Shown piece after piece: positions 5,255 to 11,507 of a stretch of 11,507 bases of DNA. A model generated the notes under the pieces. It saw nothing but the letters and a program-made list of their open reading frames with translations. It was not told where the DNA came from and searched no databases. Source of the stretch: Bacteroidota bacterium (GTDB lineage: Bacteria > Bacteroidota > Bacteroidia > Flavobacteriales_D > Crocinitomicaceae); the NCBI GenBank assembly GCA_018825925.1, contig JAHKAT010000175.1, positions 1-11,507 of the forward strand, in the 5' to 3' direction. How positions within the stretch are numbered: the stretch's first letter is position 1; the number at the start of each line of letters is the position of its first letter. Both the position numbers and the translations under genes were made by a program.

Positions 5255-5863
5255 ATGGCTAAATACTTTAAAAGTAAAATGAAGATATTATTAATCATAC
5301 TAGGGGTAATGCTCGTCGTATTTATTGTCGTGCAGCTCTTTGCTCTTAACAGTCAAAGGAATATTGAAACTTACACTTATGAAGTCACTCAAAAATATGA
5401 CACCTTTGAAATAAGAAACTATGAAGCAACTTTATTTACTTCAGTCAAACTCTCGACCAATGGGTATAAAAATTCTTCCAGCAAAGGCTTCTCGATTTTA
5501 GCAGGATATATTTTTGGAGGAAATGAAAAGAATGAAAAAATTGCTATGACTTCTCCAGTAACCATGTCATTAGAAGATTCTATGACAATGATGTTTATGG
5601 TTCCAAAGAAATTAGAAAAAGAAATGCTTCCTAAACCTAATGAATCTTCTATAATATTCAAAGAAGAGCCTGCGAAAACTGTTGCTGCGATAACTTTTAA
5701 CGGTTGGGCGGATGATGAAAAAATAGCAAAGTTTAAACACGAGTTAAAGTCGGCATTAGACGCTGAAGGAATCTCTTATTCTAACCGTTTTTACTTTTTA
5801 GGTTATAATGCACCCTACGAAGTCTTTAATAGGAAAAATGAAATAATCGTTGAATTACAATGA
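5255..5863 (+). CDS. SOUL heme-binding family protein, membrane-anchored
   Basis: 202 residues. An N-terminal hydrophobic segment (about 10-27, ILLIILGVMLVVFIVVQLFA) follows a Lys-rich stretch, a signal anchor that would place the rest outside the inner membrane. The remainder (about 35-200) is a SOUL domain: YEVTQKYDTFEIRNYEATLF at its start, then a GF-ILAGYIFGGNEKNEKIAMTSPV block, MMFMVPKKLE, and a closing YNAPYEVFNRKNEIIVEL. SOUL proteins in animals and plants bind heme or porphyrin; the bacterial members are mostly uncharacterised, so heme binding is a family inference. An alternative start is the ATG at 5279, which would shorten the basic N-terminus by eight residues but keep the anchor. 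It is coupled to the membrane protein 2 bp upstream. Confidence 0.85.
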   Translation: MAKYFKSKMKILLIILGVMLVVFIVVQLFALNSQRNIETYTYEVTQKYDTFEIRNYEATLFTSVKLSTNGYKNSSSKGFSILAGYIFGGNEKNEKIAMTSPVTMSLEDSMTMMFMVPKKLEKEMLPKPNESSIIFKEEPAKTVAAITFNGWADDEKIAKFKHELKSALDAEGISYSNRFYFLGYNAPYEVFNRKNEIIVELQ

Positions 5864-6223
5864 GCCATTTTTGTGCATTTAAAGAAATAAAACGAGTATC
5901 AATATTGTGAAAGGCGTTTTGAAACGACCTATTTGCTTAAAGTGAGTGGTCGTGCGATGACGGGAGACCTGAACAAAAATTAGAACTTATTTCGGTAAAA
6001 TCATTTGACAAAGGACTTACTCAACTACACTACAAACGTACTGATATTTAAATGGAGATTTATTTGAATTGAAAAGACGAATTATTTTCTTGTCATAACA
6101 TCATCTATCAACACCTAACACTTCTATTTTAATCCTACAAACAGCAAAACAAATACTCATCGTAAAAGAGCTAATGTTTTAATTTTAAGCTATCTGCTAA
6201 TTGAATCAAGTTTCATACACCTT

Positions 6224-6242
6224 AAAAGCCTTTGCTTTTTTT
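6224..6242 (+). terminator. Weak candidate terminator
   Basis: AAAAGC (6224-6229), a CTTT loop and GCTTTT (6234-6239) lead into a short T-run. The stem is only 6 bp with two G-C pairs. It lies about 360 bp after the nearest upstream gene and overlaps the possible -33 element of the next gene, so the call is weak. Confidence 0.3.
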
Positions 6243-6261
6243 AGAAGTACAAATTATTTTG
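6231..6261 (+). promoter_or_regulatory. Candidate promoter for the small secreted protein and nhaD
   Basis: TTTG (6231-6234), a 19-bp spacer and TTATTTTG (6254-6261) match the Bacteroidota -33/-7 pattern with one mismatch in the -7 box (TT for TA). The GTG start I prefer lies 35 bp after it. No better promoter is seen directly before nhaD, so this one may serve both genes. Confidence 0.35.
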
Positions 6262-6295
6262 ATGGTTGATTCACATTTTTCTATACATTTACTCA

Positions 6296-6637
6296 GTGAA
6301 AAAAAGGATAGAAAAATCAGGAATTTACACATTGCTGCTGCTCTATTGTTTTGCTATTCTGCCAGTTCACGCAGGAGATTCCTTCAAAAACTCTGTTTCC
6401 GATTTTGACCAGGAAATTGATCTACTCCAAGAGCCTACCGCCCATTTTGATGTTCAACTCAAATCAAGCAGTGAGAAACATGAAAAGCAAAAAAGAAAAT
6501 TAACCAAACTGGTTTTCCTTACCCGTAGCCACTTTTCGCTCCAAACAGAAGTTTTTCTTTTAAGAGAATCGCAGGAGGTTTACCCCCACTCCTTTTCGCT
6601 TAAGAACATGTTGTTTCCTTACCATGTTTTCTGGTAA
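6296..6637 (+). CDS. Small secreted protein of unknown function upstream of nhaD
   Basis: 113 residues from the GTG at 6296. This start gives a textbook signal peptide: KKRIEK, then a hydrophobic core SGIYTLLLLYCFAILPVHA with probable cleavage after the A, leaving GDSFKNSVSDF at the mature end. An upstream TTG at 6266 would add ten hydrophobic residues before the basic segment and spoil this pattern. The mature part (about 85 residues) is polar with a Lys-rich centre (SSEKHEKQKRKLTKL), then an aromatic tail ending FPYHVFW. No known domain is recognised. It precedes nhaD by 161 bp on the same strand and may share its transcript. A periplasmic or outer-membrane accessory role is possible but not shown; it could also be a weakly conserved or non-functional gene. 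Confidence 0.5.
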   Translation: MKKRIEKSGIYTLLLLYCFAILPVHAGDSFKNSVSDFDQEIDLLQEPTAHFDVQLKSSSEKHEKQKRKLTKLVFLTRSHFSLQTEVFLLRESQEVYPHSFSLKNMLFPYHVFW

Positions 6638-6725
6638 TCCATAAGCTGAACCTTGGTTTAACGAATGATTATTTCGTTTACTAGGATTCTTTCTCAAAAA
6701 TTCAATTTTAGCTTTAAAACAAAAC

Positions 6726-6761
6726 AACCTCTGGGAATTCAACATCTTAAAACAAGAGGTT
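6726..6761 (+). promoter_or_regulatory. Possible structured leader of nhaD
   Basis: AACCTCT (6726-6732) and AGAGGTT (6755-6761) form a perfect 7-bp stem around a 22-nt loop, 37 bp before the nhaD start. A smaller hairpin, AACGAA with TTCGTT, lies upstream (about 6660-6678). There is no T-run. I do not recognise a known sodium or lithium riboswitch in it. Confidence 0.3.
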
Positions 6762-6798
6762 AGACCAGGTGGAATTAATTATTTACAAATAGAAAAAC

Positions 6799-8139
6799 AT
6801 GGAAATTATAATCATTACGATGTTCATTTTGGGCTATCTAGCCATTACACTTGAACACTCCACAAAAATTGACAAACTTGTTCCTGCACTCATAATGATG
6901 GTCCTTTGTTGGGCCACCGTATCCTTGGGTATTGATCATTTTCAACATTGGTACAACCCGGCAGAAGGCTTGGTAGATGCTTTTAAGCTAATGACACATG
7001 ACTCAAAAATGGAACTTTTTGAGGAAAGTATGTTGCATCATTTTGGTAAAACGGCTGAAATTCTAATTTTCCTAATGGGTGCCATGGCAATCGTAGAGAT
7101 GATTGATCATTTTAAAGGCTTCGAGACCATCAAGAAACTTATTTCTACCAAAAGTAAAAGAAGATTATTATGGGTGGTAACCATATTGTCCTTCATTCTG
7201 TCTGCCATTATCGATAACCTTACAACAACCATTGTGATGATTACCGTCCTTCGAAAATTAATCGAGGACAAAAATACGCGCATGTGGTACACAGGTATGG
7301 TTATTATAGCTGCAAATGCTGGTGGCGCTTGGACACCAATTGGAGACGTAACCACCACCATGCTTTGGATGGCCGATAAAGTGACTTCCTTGAAATTAAT
7401 CGAACATGTCTTGTTGCCTTCCTTGGCGAATGTGTTGATTCCTGTAGCTATAGCATCATTCTTACCTGTTTTCAAAGGAGATGTGGCGCAAGTTTCAAGT
7501 GAAAGTGTAAAAGCACCTCACGGCCGTTTTATGCTTATACTCGGTCTTGTATTAATCGTTTTTGTTCCAATTTTCAAAACAATCACTCATTTACCTCCTT
7601 ATGCTGGCATGATGTTGTCGTTATCAATCTTCGCACTGATTGGTGAAATAGTGAGTCGCAAGTCCATTAAGTTGACCAATCAAGTTGCCGACCCACAGCA
7701 CACTTTGCACGAAGGACCAACCATGCGCGCGCTAAGCAAAATTGAAATTCCATCTATCCTTTTCTTCCTTGGAATCTTGATGGCAGTAGCTGCAATGGAA
7801 TCGGTAGGGATGATTTATTTCTTCGGACAGTCGGTGAGCGCGGCTATACCACAAGACCTTTTTGTAACACTTTTGGGAATTAGTTCAGCCATCATTGACA
7901 ATGTACCATTAGTAGCGGCCGGAATTGGAATGTTTCAGGAAGCAACTGACATGCAAATTTGGCATTTCATTGCCTATGCTGCCGGAACGGGAGGAAGTAT
8001 CCTAATCATCGGTTCAGCTGCCGGAGTTGTGGCCATGGGAATGGAAAAAATCCCCTTCTTTTGGTATCTAAAAAACATTTCTTTGCTCGCTTTACTTGGC
8101 TATTTAGGTGGAGTTGGTGTGATGCTTTTAATGAAATAA
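6799..8139 (+). CDS. nhaD: Na+/H+ antiporter NhaD
   Basis: 446 residues with about twelve hydrophobic helices across its length. It exports Na+ (and Li+) in exchange for H+ across the inner membrane, supporting pH and salt tolerance. The NhaD/arsenite-permease (IT superfamily) features are plain: an early EHSTKIDKLVPAL segment, the helix break DNLTTT (D139-N140), and the signature N-A-G-G-A-W-T-P-I-G-D-V-T-T-T-M starting at N173. The second-half counterpart is DNVPLVAAGIGM (D367-N368), followed by AAGTGGSILIIGSAAG. The two D-N motifs in opposed half-helices are the expected ion site of this inverted-repeat fold. Length fits bacterial NhaD (about 410-480), and the M-E-I-I-I start has no longer in-frame alternative. 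A strong terminator follows directly. Confidence 0.95.
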   Translation: MEIIIITMFILGYLAITLEHSTKIDKLVPALIMMVLCWATVSLGIDHFQHWYNPAEGLVDAFKLMTHDSKMELFEESMLHHFGKTAEILIFLMGAMAIVEMIDHFKGFETIKKLISTKSKRRLLWVVTILSFILSAIIDNLTTTIVMITVLRKLIEDKNTRMWYTGMVIIAANAGGAWTPIGDVTTTMLWMADKVTSLKLIEHVLLPSLANVLIPVAIASFLPVFKGDVAQVSSESVKAPHGRFMLILGLVLIVFVPIFKTITHLPPYAGMMLSLSIFALIGEIVSRKSIKLTNQVADPQHTLHEGPTMRALSKIEIPSILFFLGILMAVAAMESVGMIYFFGQSVSAAIPQDLFVTLLGISSAIIDNVPLVAAGIGMFQEATDMQIWHFIAYAAGTGGSILIIGSAAGVVAMGMEKIPFFWYLKNISLLALLGYLGGVGVMLLMK

Positions 8140-8154
8140 ACCAATCATTTATTT

Positions 8155-8194
8155 TCACAGAAGACAGGGAAATCTTGTCTTCTGTGATTTTTTT
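8155..8194 (+). terminator. Intrinsic terminator of nhaD
   Basis: A perfect 12-bp stem, TCACAGAAGACA (8155-8166) with TGTCTTCTGTGA (8176-8187), a 9-nt loop and a run of seven T (8188-8194). It starts 15 bp after the nhaD stop and is the clearest terminator in the window along with that at 11258. Confidence 0.92.
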
Positions 8195-8458
8195 AAAGAT
8201 CTAAGGATCGGCAATTAATGAATCAGGAAAATATTGTCCGTTAGTTATCTAGTATTTGATTCCTCAGAAAAGGAAAAAAACCTTAACAAATTAATCTTTC
8301 AAATACGAACTTCAAAATCAAAATGAGTACGCTTTTGATGTTCCTTGACAAAACACCACGCACCTAAAATATGACATGAACTGCAAGAACATATCAACCC
8401 TACTAAGCGTTTTTACGTAATTTTGTTTTTAACCTTTTTTTCAAGCCAAAAACACAAG
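8195..8458 (+). promoter_or_regulatory. Intergenic region with promoter candidate for the DUF3050 gene
   Basis: No gene is seen. TAATTTTG at 8418-8425 fits the -7 consensus TAnnTTTG and lies 33 bp before the ATG at 8459. No TTG stands at the expected -33 position, so the promoter call is partial. The rest is featureless AT-rich sequence. Confidence 0.4.
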
Positions 8459-9247
8459 ATGAATAGAATAGATTACATAGAAAATGAGATTTCGGACTTA
8501 AGAAATCAGTTAAAAAACCATCAGCTGTACAAAAATTTAAAAAGTGTTGATGACATAAAAAAATTTATGGAAAGTCATGTGTTTGCAGTGTGGGACTTTA
8601 TGTCACTTTTAAAATCACTTCAAATAGAATTGACAAATGTTCAAATACCTTGGACTCCTTCCAAAAACCCAACACTTTCGAGATTTATAAATGAAATTGT
8701 TCATGGAGAAGAAAGCGACCTGAATGAATTAGGAGAGCCTAAGAGCCATTTTGAAATGTATTTGGATGCGATGACACAAGCCAATGCAAGTACAACCAAG
8801 ATTAATGAATTCATTCGGCAAATTGAGTCGGGTAATTCAATCGAACAGTCTTTAAACAAAATTGATATTGATACACGGGTGGCCGACTTTGTGAAATTTT
8901 CCTTTTCAATTATAAATACAAATGAAGCTCATCTCGTAGCTTCTGCATTTACATTTGGTAGAGAAGATGTTATACCTGATATGTTCTTTGAAATACTGGA
9001 AAATGCGGATTCTGAAAACACCTCCTATAATAAGCTGATCTATTACCTCAAACGACATATTGAATTAGATGGAGATGAGCACGGACCATTGTCCCTTAAA
9101 ATGATCTCTGAACTTTGCGGAAATGATGATCAAAAATGGAATGACACTTTGGATATCGCAAAGCAATCATTAAAAAAGAGAATTATGCTTTGGGATGCTA
9201 TTTATGATCAAATAAACAAGGAAAAAGAAGTTTATAGCCTGGCTTAA
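8459..9247 (+). CDS. DUF3050 family protein (heme-oxygenase-like fold)
   Basis: 262 residues from the ATG at 8459. The frame is open to 8423, but the -7 promoter box (8418-8425) reaches into the front of that extension, so the shorter start is preferred. The sequence matches DUF3050: NEISDLRNQLKNHQLYKNL, then MESHVFAVWDFMSLLKSLQ, PSKNPTLSRFINEIVHGEES, KSHFEMYLDAM, EAHLVASAFTFGREDVIP and HIELDGDEHGPLSLKMI. The family is predicted to be all-helical with a heme-oxygenase-like fold. The conserved Glu and His in MESHVF, EAHL and HIELDGDEH could be metal ligands of a diiron-oxidase-type site, which is an inference from the pattern. It is soluble with no signal peptide. The biological substrate is unknown. 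It appears to be a single-gene unit between the nhaD terminator and the IS element. Confidence 0.85.
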   Translation: MNRIDYIENEISDLRNQLKNHQLYKNLKSVDDIKKFMESHVFAVWDFMSLLKSLQIELTNVQIPWTPSKNPTLSRFINEIVHGEESDLNELGEPKSHFEMYLDAMTQANASTTKINEFIRQIESGNSIEQSLNKIDIDTRVADFVKFSFSIINTNEAHLVASAFTFGREDVIPDMFFEILENADSENTSYNKLIYYLKRHIELDGDEHGPLSLKMISELCGNDDQKWNDTLDIAKQSLKKRIMLWDAIYDQINKEKEVYSLA

Positions 9248-9580
9248 AGGTCATCAACGAAAACAATCATCTTTATAATTCATTGTAAATCCTAAAGATT
9301 ACCCAAACCTCTTTTCACCTATTGGAGCAAGTTATAAGGTGTATTGTAGGAAGGATATCTGACAGCTTCATTTTCAGCAGTGAGTTTAAACGGGTCACAT
9401 TCATTTTTATGGGGAGTTTACACTTTGACTTCTAAATCTGAATTCGATTTTTATAAATTTTGCTTCGTTCATGGGTTCTTTCTTTTTTGTCTTGACACAA
9501 AAAAGAAACAAAAAAAGTCAAGGCTGTGAAAATTAAATCTAAAAAACTCCAAACGCTCTCAGTCTCTCACCCCAACTTAG
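9248..9580. other. Non-coding stretch between the DUF3050 gene and the IS element
   Basis: No gene is seen over about 330 bp. The left part is unremarkable. The right part contains the AT-rich inverted repeat at 9482-9522. The remainder up to the IS end is a C-rich patch (CTCTCAGTCTCTCACCCC) without recognisable function. Confidence 0.5.
9482..9522. repeat. AT-rich inverted repeat, possibly a dispersed intergenic repeat
   Basis: CTTTTTTGT (9482-9490) and ACAAAAAAG (9497-9505) are perfect 9-bp complements around CTTGAC. The loop sequence CTTGAC (9491-9496) is itself complementary to GTCAAG (9517-9522), so two hairpins compete. I recall closely similar stretches between genes of other Bacteroidota, but that is from memory and not checked. 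Confidence 0.5.
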
Positions 9581-9608
9581 TCCCGATAATTCCTTAAATC
9601 CGTAAGTG
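9581..9608 (+). repeat. IS left terminal inverted repeat
   Basis: It begins TCCCGATAA and ends CCTTAAATCCGTAAGTG (9592-9608). The latter 17 bp are the perfect reverse complement of 11222-11238. One mismatch (the second base of the TT between the two blocks) separates the full 28-bp copies. Confidence 0.85.
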
Positions 9609-9622
9609 ATTGTTGAAAAATA

Positions 9623-9653
9623 CTGTAAAGCCTTACTAAGTAAAGCTTTACAG
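9623..9653 (+). promoter_or_regulatory. Hairpin in the IS leader before the transposase gene
   Basis: CTGTAAAGC (9623-9631) pairs perfectly with GCTTTACAG (9645-9653) around a 13-nt loop, inside the left end of the IS. No T-run follows. Some IS elements use such structures to limit transposase expression from outside transcripts; that role is inferred from position. Confidence 0.45.
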
Positions 9654-9665
9654 CTTTGATTATTT

Positions 9666-9679
9666 CACCAAATTTGGTG
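9666..9679. promoter_or_regulatory. Perfect 14-bp palindrome CACCAAATTTGGTG before the transposase
   Basis: A fully symmetric 14-bp site ends 19 bp before the transposase ATG. Its position suits an operator or a subterminal transposase-binding site. No consensus promoter is seen overlapping it. Confidence 0.4.
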
Positions 9680-9698
9680 TTAGACAAACAATCATGAC

Positions 9699-10991
9699 AT
9701 GAAAGTAGTGAAATCGAATTCAATATCAGCATTTGGTGGAATAAACTTTGTTCTGGAAGAACTTAATCAATTGGAAATAAACAAAATAGTCTCTGAAAAT
9801 TTACCTATTCTTAAGCCAAACTCTCACTATACCTGGAGTGATTTATTTTATTCCTTTCTGGTCATTTACTATTGCGGAGGAGATTGTATCGAAGATCTTC
9901 ACCTTAATTTAAGACCTCATTTTGAAAAAAATCCATTTGTAAAACTACCTAGTCCAGATACCTTATTGCGACGACTTTCTGAGTTATCTACTGAAACTAC
10001 TCGATGTAAAACTAAAAGAGGTACGGTGGATCACGAGTATAATACAAACGATTTACTTTGTAATTTGAATTTGAATGTTCTTTCAAAATTGGGTATTTTA
10101 AATTCTGAAGAATCTATCCTAGACTACGATAATACCATAACCTTTAATGAAAAAAGCGACAGTAAAATGACCTATAAGCGTGGTTATGGTTACCAACCAG
10201 GCGTTTGTACATTGAATGAAGAATATATACTTTATATTGAAAACCGAAATGGTAATTCAGATGCTAAATCGTTTCAAGTGGACACACTTACAAGGTTGTT
10301 TGATGCATTAGAAAAAAAGAGTATTCCAAACGTTTCTCATTTTAGGGCTGATGCTGCTTCTTACCAATACGAAGTGATTGAACTACTGAATAAAAGGACG
10401 AAAAATTTCTTTGTGGGTTGTAGAAATAGTTATGTAGAAAAATATTTTCCGCAAGTTGAAAATTGGATAATTACCCAAGACGAACTAGGCGAATTACAGG
10501 TTGGTTCGGTGGTAATTAAGCCATTTGTTAAACAAGCAAAAGACAATAAAACAACTCCGAAACCATATAGATTAGTAGTGAAGCGCAGGCCAAACAAAAA
10601 TGGACAGCTAAATCTAATTACTCAAGACGCCTTTGATTACAGAGCAATTTTGACGAATAATTTTGAGATGTCAGATCTCGAGGTTGCCAGTTTTTACGGA
10701 AAACGGGGGAATATGGAAAGACAATTTGACATCTTAAAAAATGACTTCGGTTGGCAAAACCTTCCTTTTTCATTAATGAACAAGAATTTGGTATTCCTTT
10801 ATTTTTCGGCAATTTGCAGAAATTTGTACAACCACATAGTCAAATATATTTCAGAGAAATGTGAAAACATACAGCCAACATATCGAATGAAAAAGTTCAT
10901 TTTCAGGTTCATTATATTGCCCGTAAAATGGATTTATCAAGGAAGACAACGAAAGCTTAAAGTTTACAACTCAAACTTCGTTTTTGATTAG
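9699..10991 (+). CDS. IS1380-family transposase
   Basis: 430 residues, full length for the family. It is a DDE enzyme that cuts and moves the surrounding element. Likely catalytic positions are the Asp in ILDYDNT (D142 or D144), the Asp in FRADAASY (D218), and the Glu in Y-G-K-R-G-N-M-E (Y333, R336, E340) followed by ILK. This Y-x2-R-x3-E-x6-K spacing is the hallmark of the IS4/IS1380 group. An N-terminal part with FGGINFVLEEL and a PSPDTLLRRL segment (about 85-95) is typical of IS1380 proteins of Bacteroidota. The start at 9699 lies inside the left end of the IS. There is no frameshift or internal stop, so the protein should be functional. About 230 bp without a gene follow before the right end. 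Confidence 0.93.
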   Translation: MKVVKSNSISAFGGINFVLEELNQLEINKIVSENLPILKPNSHYTWSDLFYSFLVIYYCGGDCIEDLHLNLRPHFEKNPFVKLPSPDTLLRRLSELSTETTRCKTKRGTVDHEYNTNDLLCNLNLNVLSKLGILNSEESILDYDNTITFNEKSDSKMTYKRGYGYQPGVCTLNEEYILYIENRNGNSDAKSFQVDTLTRLFDALEKKSIPNVSHFRADAASYQYEVIELLNKRTKNFFVGCRNSYVEKYFPQVENWIITQDELGELQVGSVVIKPFVKQAKDNKTTPKPYRLVVKRRPNKNGQLNLITQDAFDYRAILTNNFEMSDLEVASFYGKRGNMERQFDILKNDFGWQNLPFSLMNKNLVFLYFSAICRNLYNHIVKYISEKCENIQPTYRMKKFIFRFIILPVKWIYQGRQRKLKVYNSNFVFD

Positions 10992-11221
10992 CAATCAACT
11001 GATAATTAATTAATTAAATTCTGTACAAAAATCAAAAAGAACTCATAAGCAAAAGTGAGAATGAAGGAGTATTGCTTAAAAAGGAAAAATCTCTGAAGTG
11101 AGTCAGATTTTCCGTCCAAAACAAAATCAAAAACGCCAAAGAAGAGACAAAAATGAGTTCATAAACCAAAACTTTATGTCCGAATGTAAACTTTCAAGTG
11201 CGATACTTCACAAAAAAGATC
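10992..11221 (+). other. IS right-end non-coding region
   Basis: No convincing gene. A GTG-started frame at 11098-11280 runs across the IS end into the terminator, and its Lys/Gln/Arg-rich composition looks accidental. GGAAAAATCT (11083-11092) and AGATTTTCC (11105-11113) form a subterminal hairpin with one bulged A. No passenger gene is present. Confidence 0.5.
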
Positions 11222-11249
11222 CACTTACGGATTTAAGGAGTTATCGGGA
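11222..11249 (-). repeat. IS right terminal inverted repeat
   Basis: CACTTACGGATTTAAGG (11222-11238), then AG, then TTATCGGGA (11241-11249). It mirrors the left end with one mismatch. Confidence 0.85.
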
Positions 11250-11257
11250 GAAGAGCA

Positions 11258-11287
11258 AAAAAGGTCAATCGAAAGGTTGACCTTTTT
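11258..11287 (+). terminator. Intrinsic terminator just right of the IS
   Basis: AAAAAGGTCAA (11258-11268) pairs perfectly over 11 bp with TTGACCTTTTT (11277-11287) around an 8-nt loop, followed by GTTTTT. The A and T tracts on both sides could work in either direction. It lies 8 bp outside the IS end and 23 bp before the next gene, so it may belong to a transcription unit that the IS now separates from it. Confidence 0.8.
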
Positions 11288-11310
11288 GTTTTTATAGAAC
11301 TATTCACTCC

Positions 11311-11507
11311 ATGAAAAACGAAGTTTACATTCTATATTCTAATAAGTTAAATCGTTTCTACACGGGATACACTTCAAATTTTGATCTTCGGATGATTTTC
11401 CATGAAAATTCAGAAGCTAGAAAATTCACCTCAAAAGCAGACGATTGGACTGTTTTTTTGCGCATTGACTGTAAAACAAAAGAACAAGGACTTCGAATTG
11501 AGAAGCA
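11311..11507 (+). CDS. GIY-YIG nuclease-superfamily protein, UPF0213-like (3' end outside window)
   Basis: The first 65 codons are visible, starting MKNEVYILYSNKLNRFYTGY. The V-Y-I-L-Y strand and the F-Y-T-G-Y strand form the GIY-YIG core. The Arg in FDLRMIFHE stands where the catalytic Arg is expected, and the sequence then runs into ARKFTSKADDW and a KTKEQGLRIEK helix where the family Glu would lie. Small stand-alone proteins of this group are about 80-100 residues, so roughly a third is missing. They have the fold of a nuclease domain, but function is mostly unknown and often not demonstrated. The frame is open to the window edge. The start is set by an ATG 24 bp after the terminator. Confidence 0.85.
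   Translation, partial: MKNEVYILYSNKLNRFYTGYTSNFDLRMIFHENSEARKFTSKADDWTVFLRIDCKTKEQGLRIEK

Larger units (their letters stand above)
5864..6295 (+). other. Non-coding stretch after the SOUL gene
   Basis: I see no gene here. Near its left end are two competing hairpins: CGTTT-tg-AAACG (5915-5926) and ACGACC (5924-5929) with GGTCGT (5948-5953). Neither has a T-run, so neither is a typical terminator. The middle (about 5970-6200) is plain AT-rich sequence. ACCTAAC at 6113-6119 resembles an R'' box, but no partner is visible. The right end holds the weak terminator and promoter candidates listed separately. Confidence 0.5.
9581..11249 (+). mobile_element. IS1380-family insertion sequence (about 1.67 kb)
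   Basis: Terminal inverted repeats of 28 bp with a single mismatch (9581-9608 and 11222-11249) enclose one full-length transposase gene, giving 1669 bp, normal for IS1380. If only the uninterrupted 17-bp match counts as the end, the element is 9592-11238. No 4-5 bp target duplication is visible at either placement: TTAG versus GAAG flank the outer ends. This suggests an old insertion with diverged flanks or a rearranged end. The transposase is intact, so the element may still be active. Confidence 0.85.

Noticed and set aside
6113..6119. ACCTAAC as another attC R'' box
   Set aside because: No GTTAGG-type partner or L-arm pairing is found within 150 bp; a 7-bp match alone is expected by chance.
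7107..7475. 122-residue reverse-strand frame inside nhaD
   Set aside because: It is antisense to a strongly conserved gene, with no recognisable domain; a shadow of the real frame.
11098..11280. 60-residue frame across the IS right end
   Set aside because: It crosses the IS border and ends in a terminator stem, and has a low-complexity Lys/Gln/Arg composition; most likely accidental.
1..11507. CRISPR array, tRNA, rRNA or known riboswitch
   Set aside because: No regularly spaced direct repeats, no cloverleaf or rRNA-like segment, and no known riboswitch core were recognised on either strand.

Overview
The window looks like a chromosomal segment of a Bacteroidota bacterium, probably near Flavobacteriia (an inference, not a species call). 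It is AT-rich and has almost no Shine-Dalgarno sequences. It contains promoters of the Bacteroidota type (TTG, 19 bp, TAnnTTTG), and families common in that phylum: two-component-regulator propellers, DUF3050, NhaD, an IS1380-type transposase and a CbpA-like DnaJ with CbpM. Every gene I accept is on the + strand.

Region 1 (1-2450) reads as part of an integron-type gene-cassette array without a visible integrase. Three attC-like sites (222-293, 1515-1585, 2301-2450) separate cassettes: the end of a YhcG/DUF1016 nuclease gene, a secreted seven-repeat propeller protein, and a ParD-ParE toxin-antitoxin pair. The strongest evidence is at the boundaries. The R'' box closing each complete cassette is the exact reverse complement of the R' box that opens the same cassette (GTTAGCA with TGCTAAC, and GTTAGGT with ACCTAAC). 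This is the rule expected for mobile cassettes. Cassette polarity puts any integrase to the left, outside the window. The parDE cassette carries its own promoter, with a perfect inverted repeat overlapping it.

Region 2 (2466-5863) holds an unrecognised protein, a short HPF/RaiA ribosome-associated factor, a CbpA-type DnaJ with its CbpM modulator (4-nt overlap), a small membrane protein and a SOUL heme-binding protein. It looks like a stress or protein-quality module. A segment with mutually exclusive pairings precedes dnaJ.

Region 3 (about 5864-8194) has a long non-coding stretch, a small secreted protein with a probable GTG start, and an NhaD Na+/H+ antiporter gene closed by a strong terminator.

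Region 4 (8459-11507) has a DUF3050 gene, an AT-rich inverted repeat, a complete IS1380-type insertion sequence (9581-11249, 28-bp terminal inverted repeats with one mismatch), a strong terminator, and the start of a GIY-YIG family gene cut by the window end.
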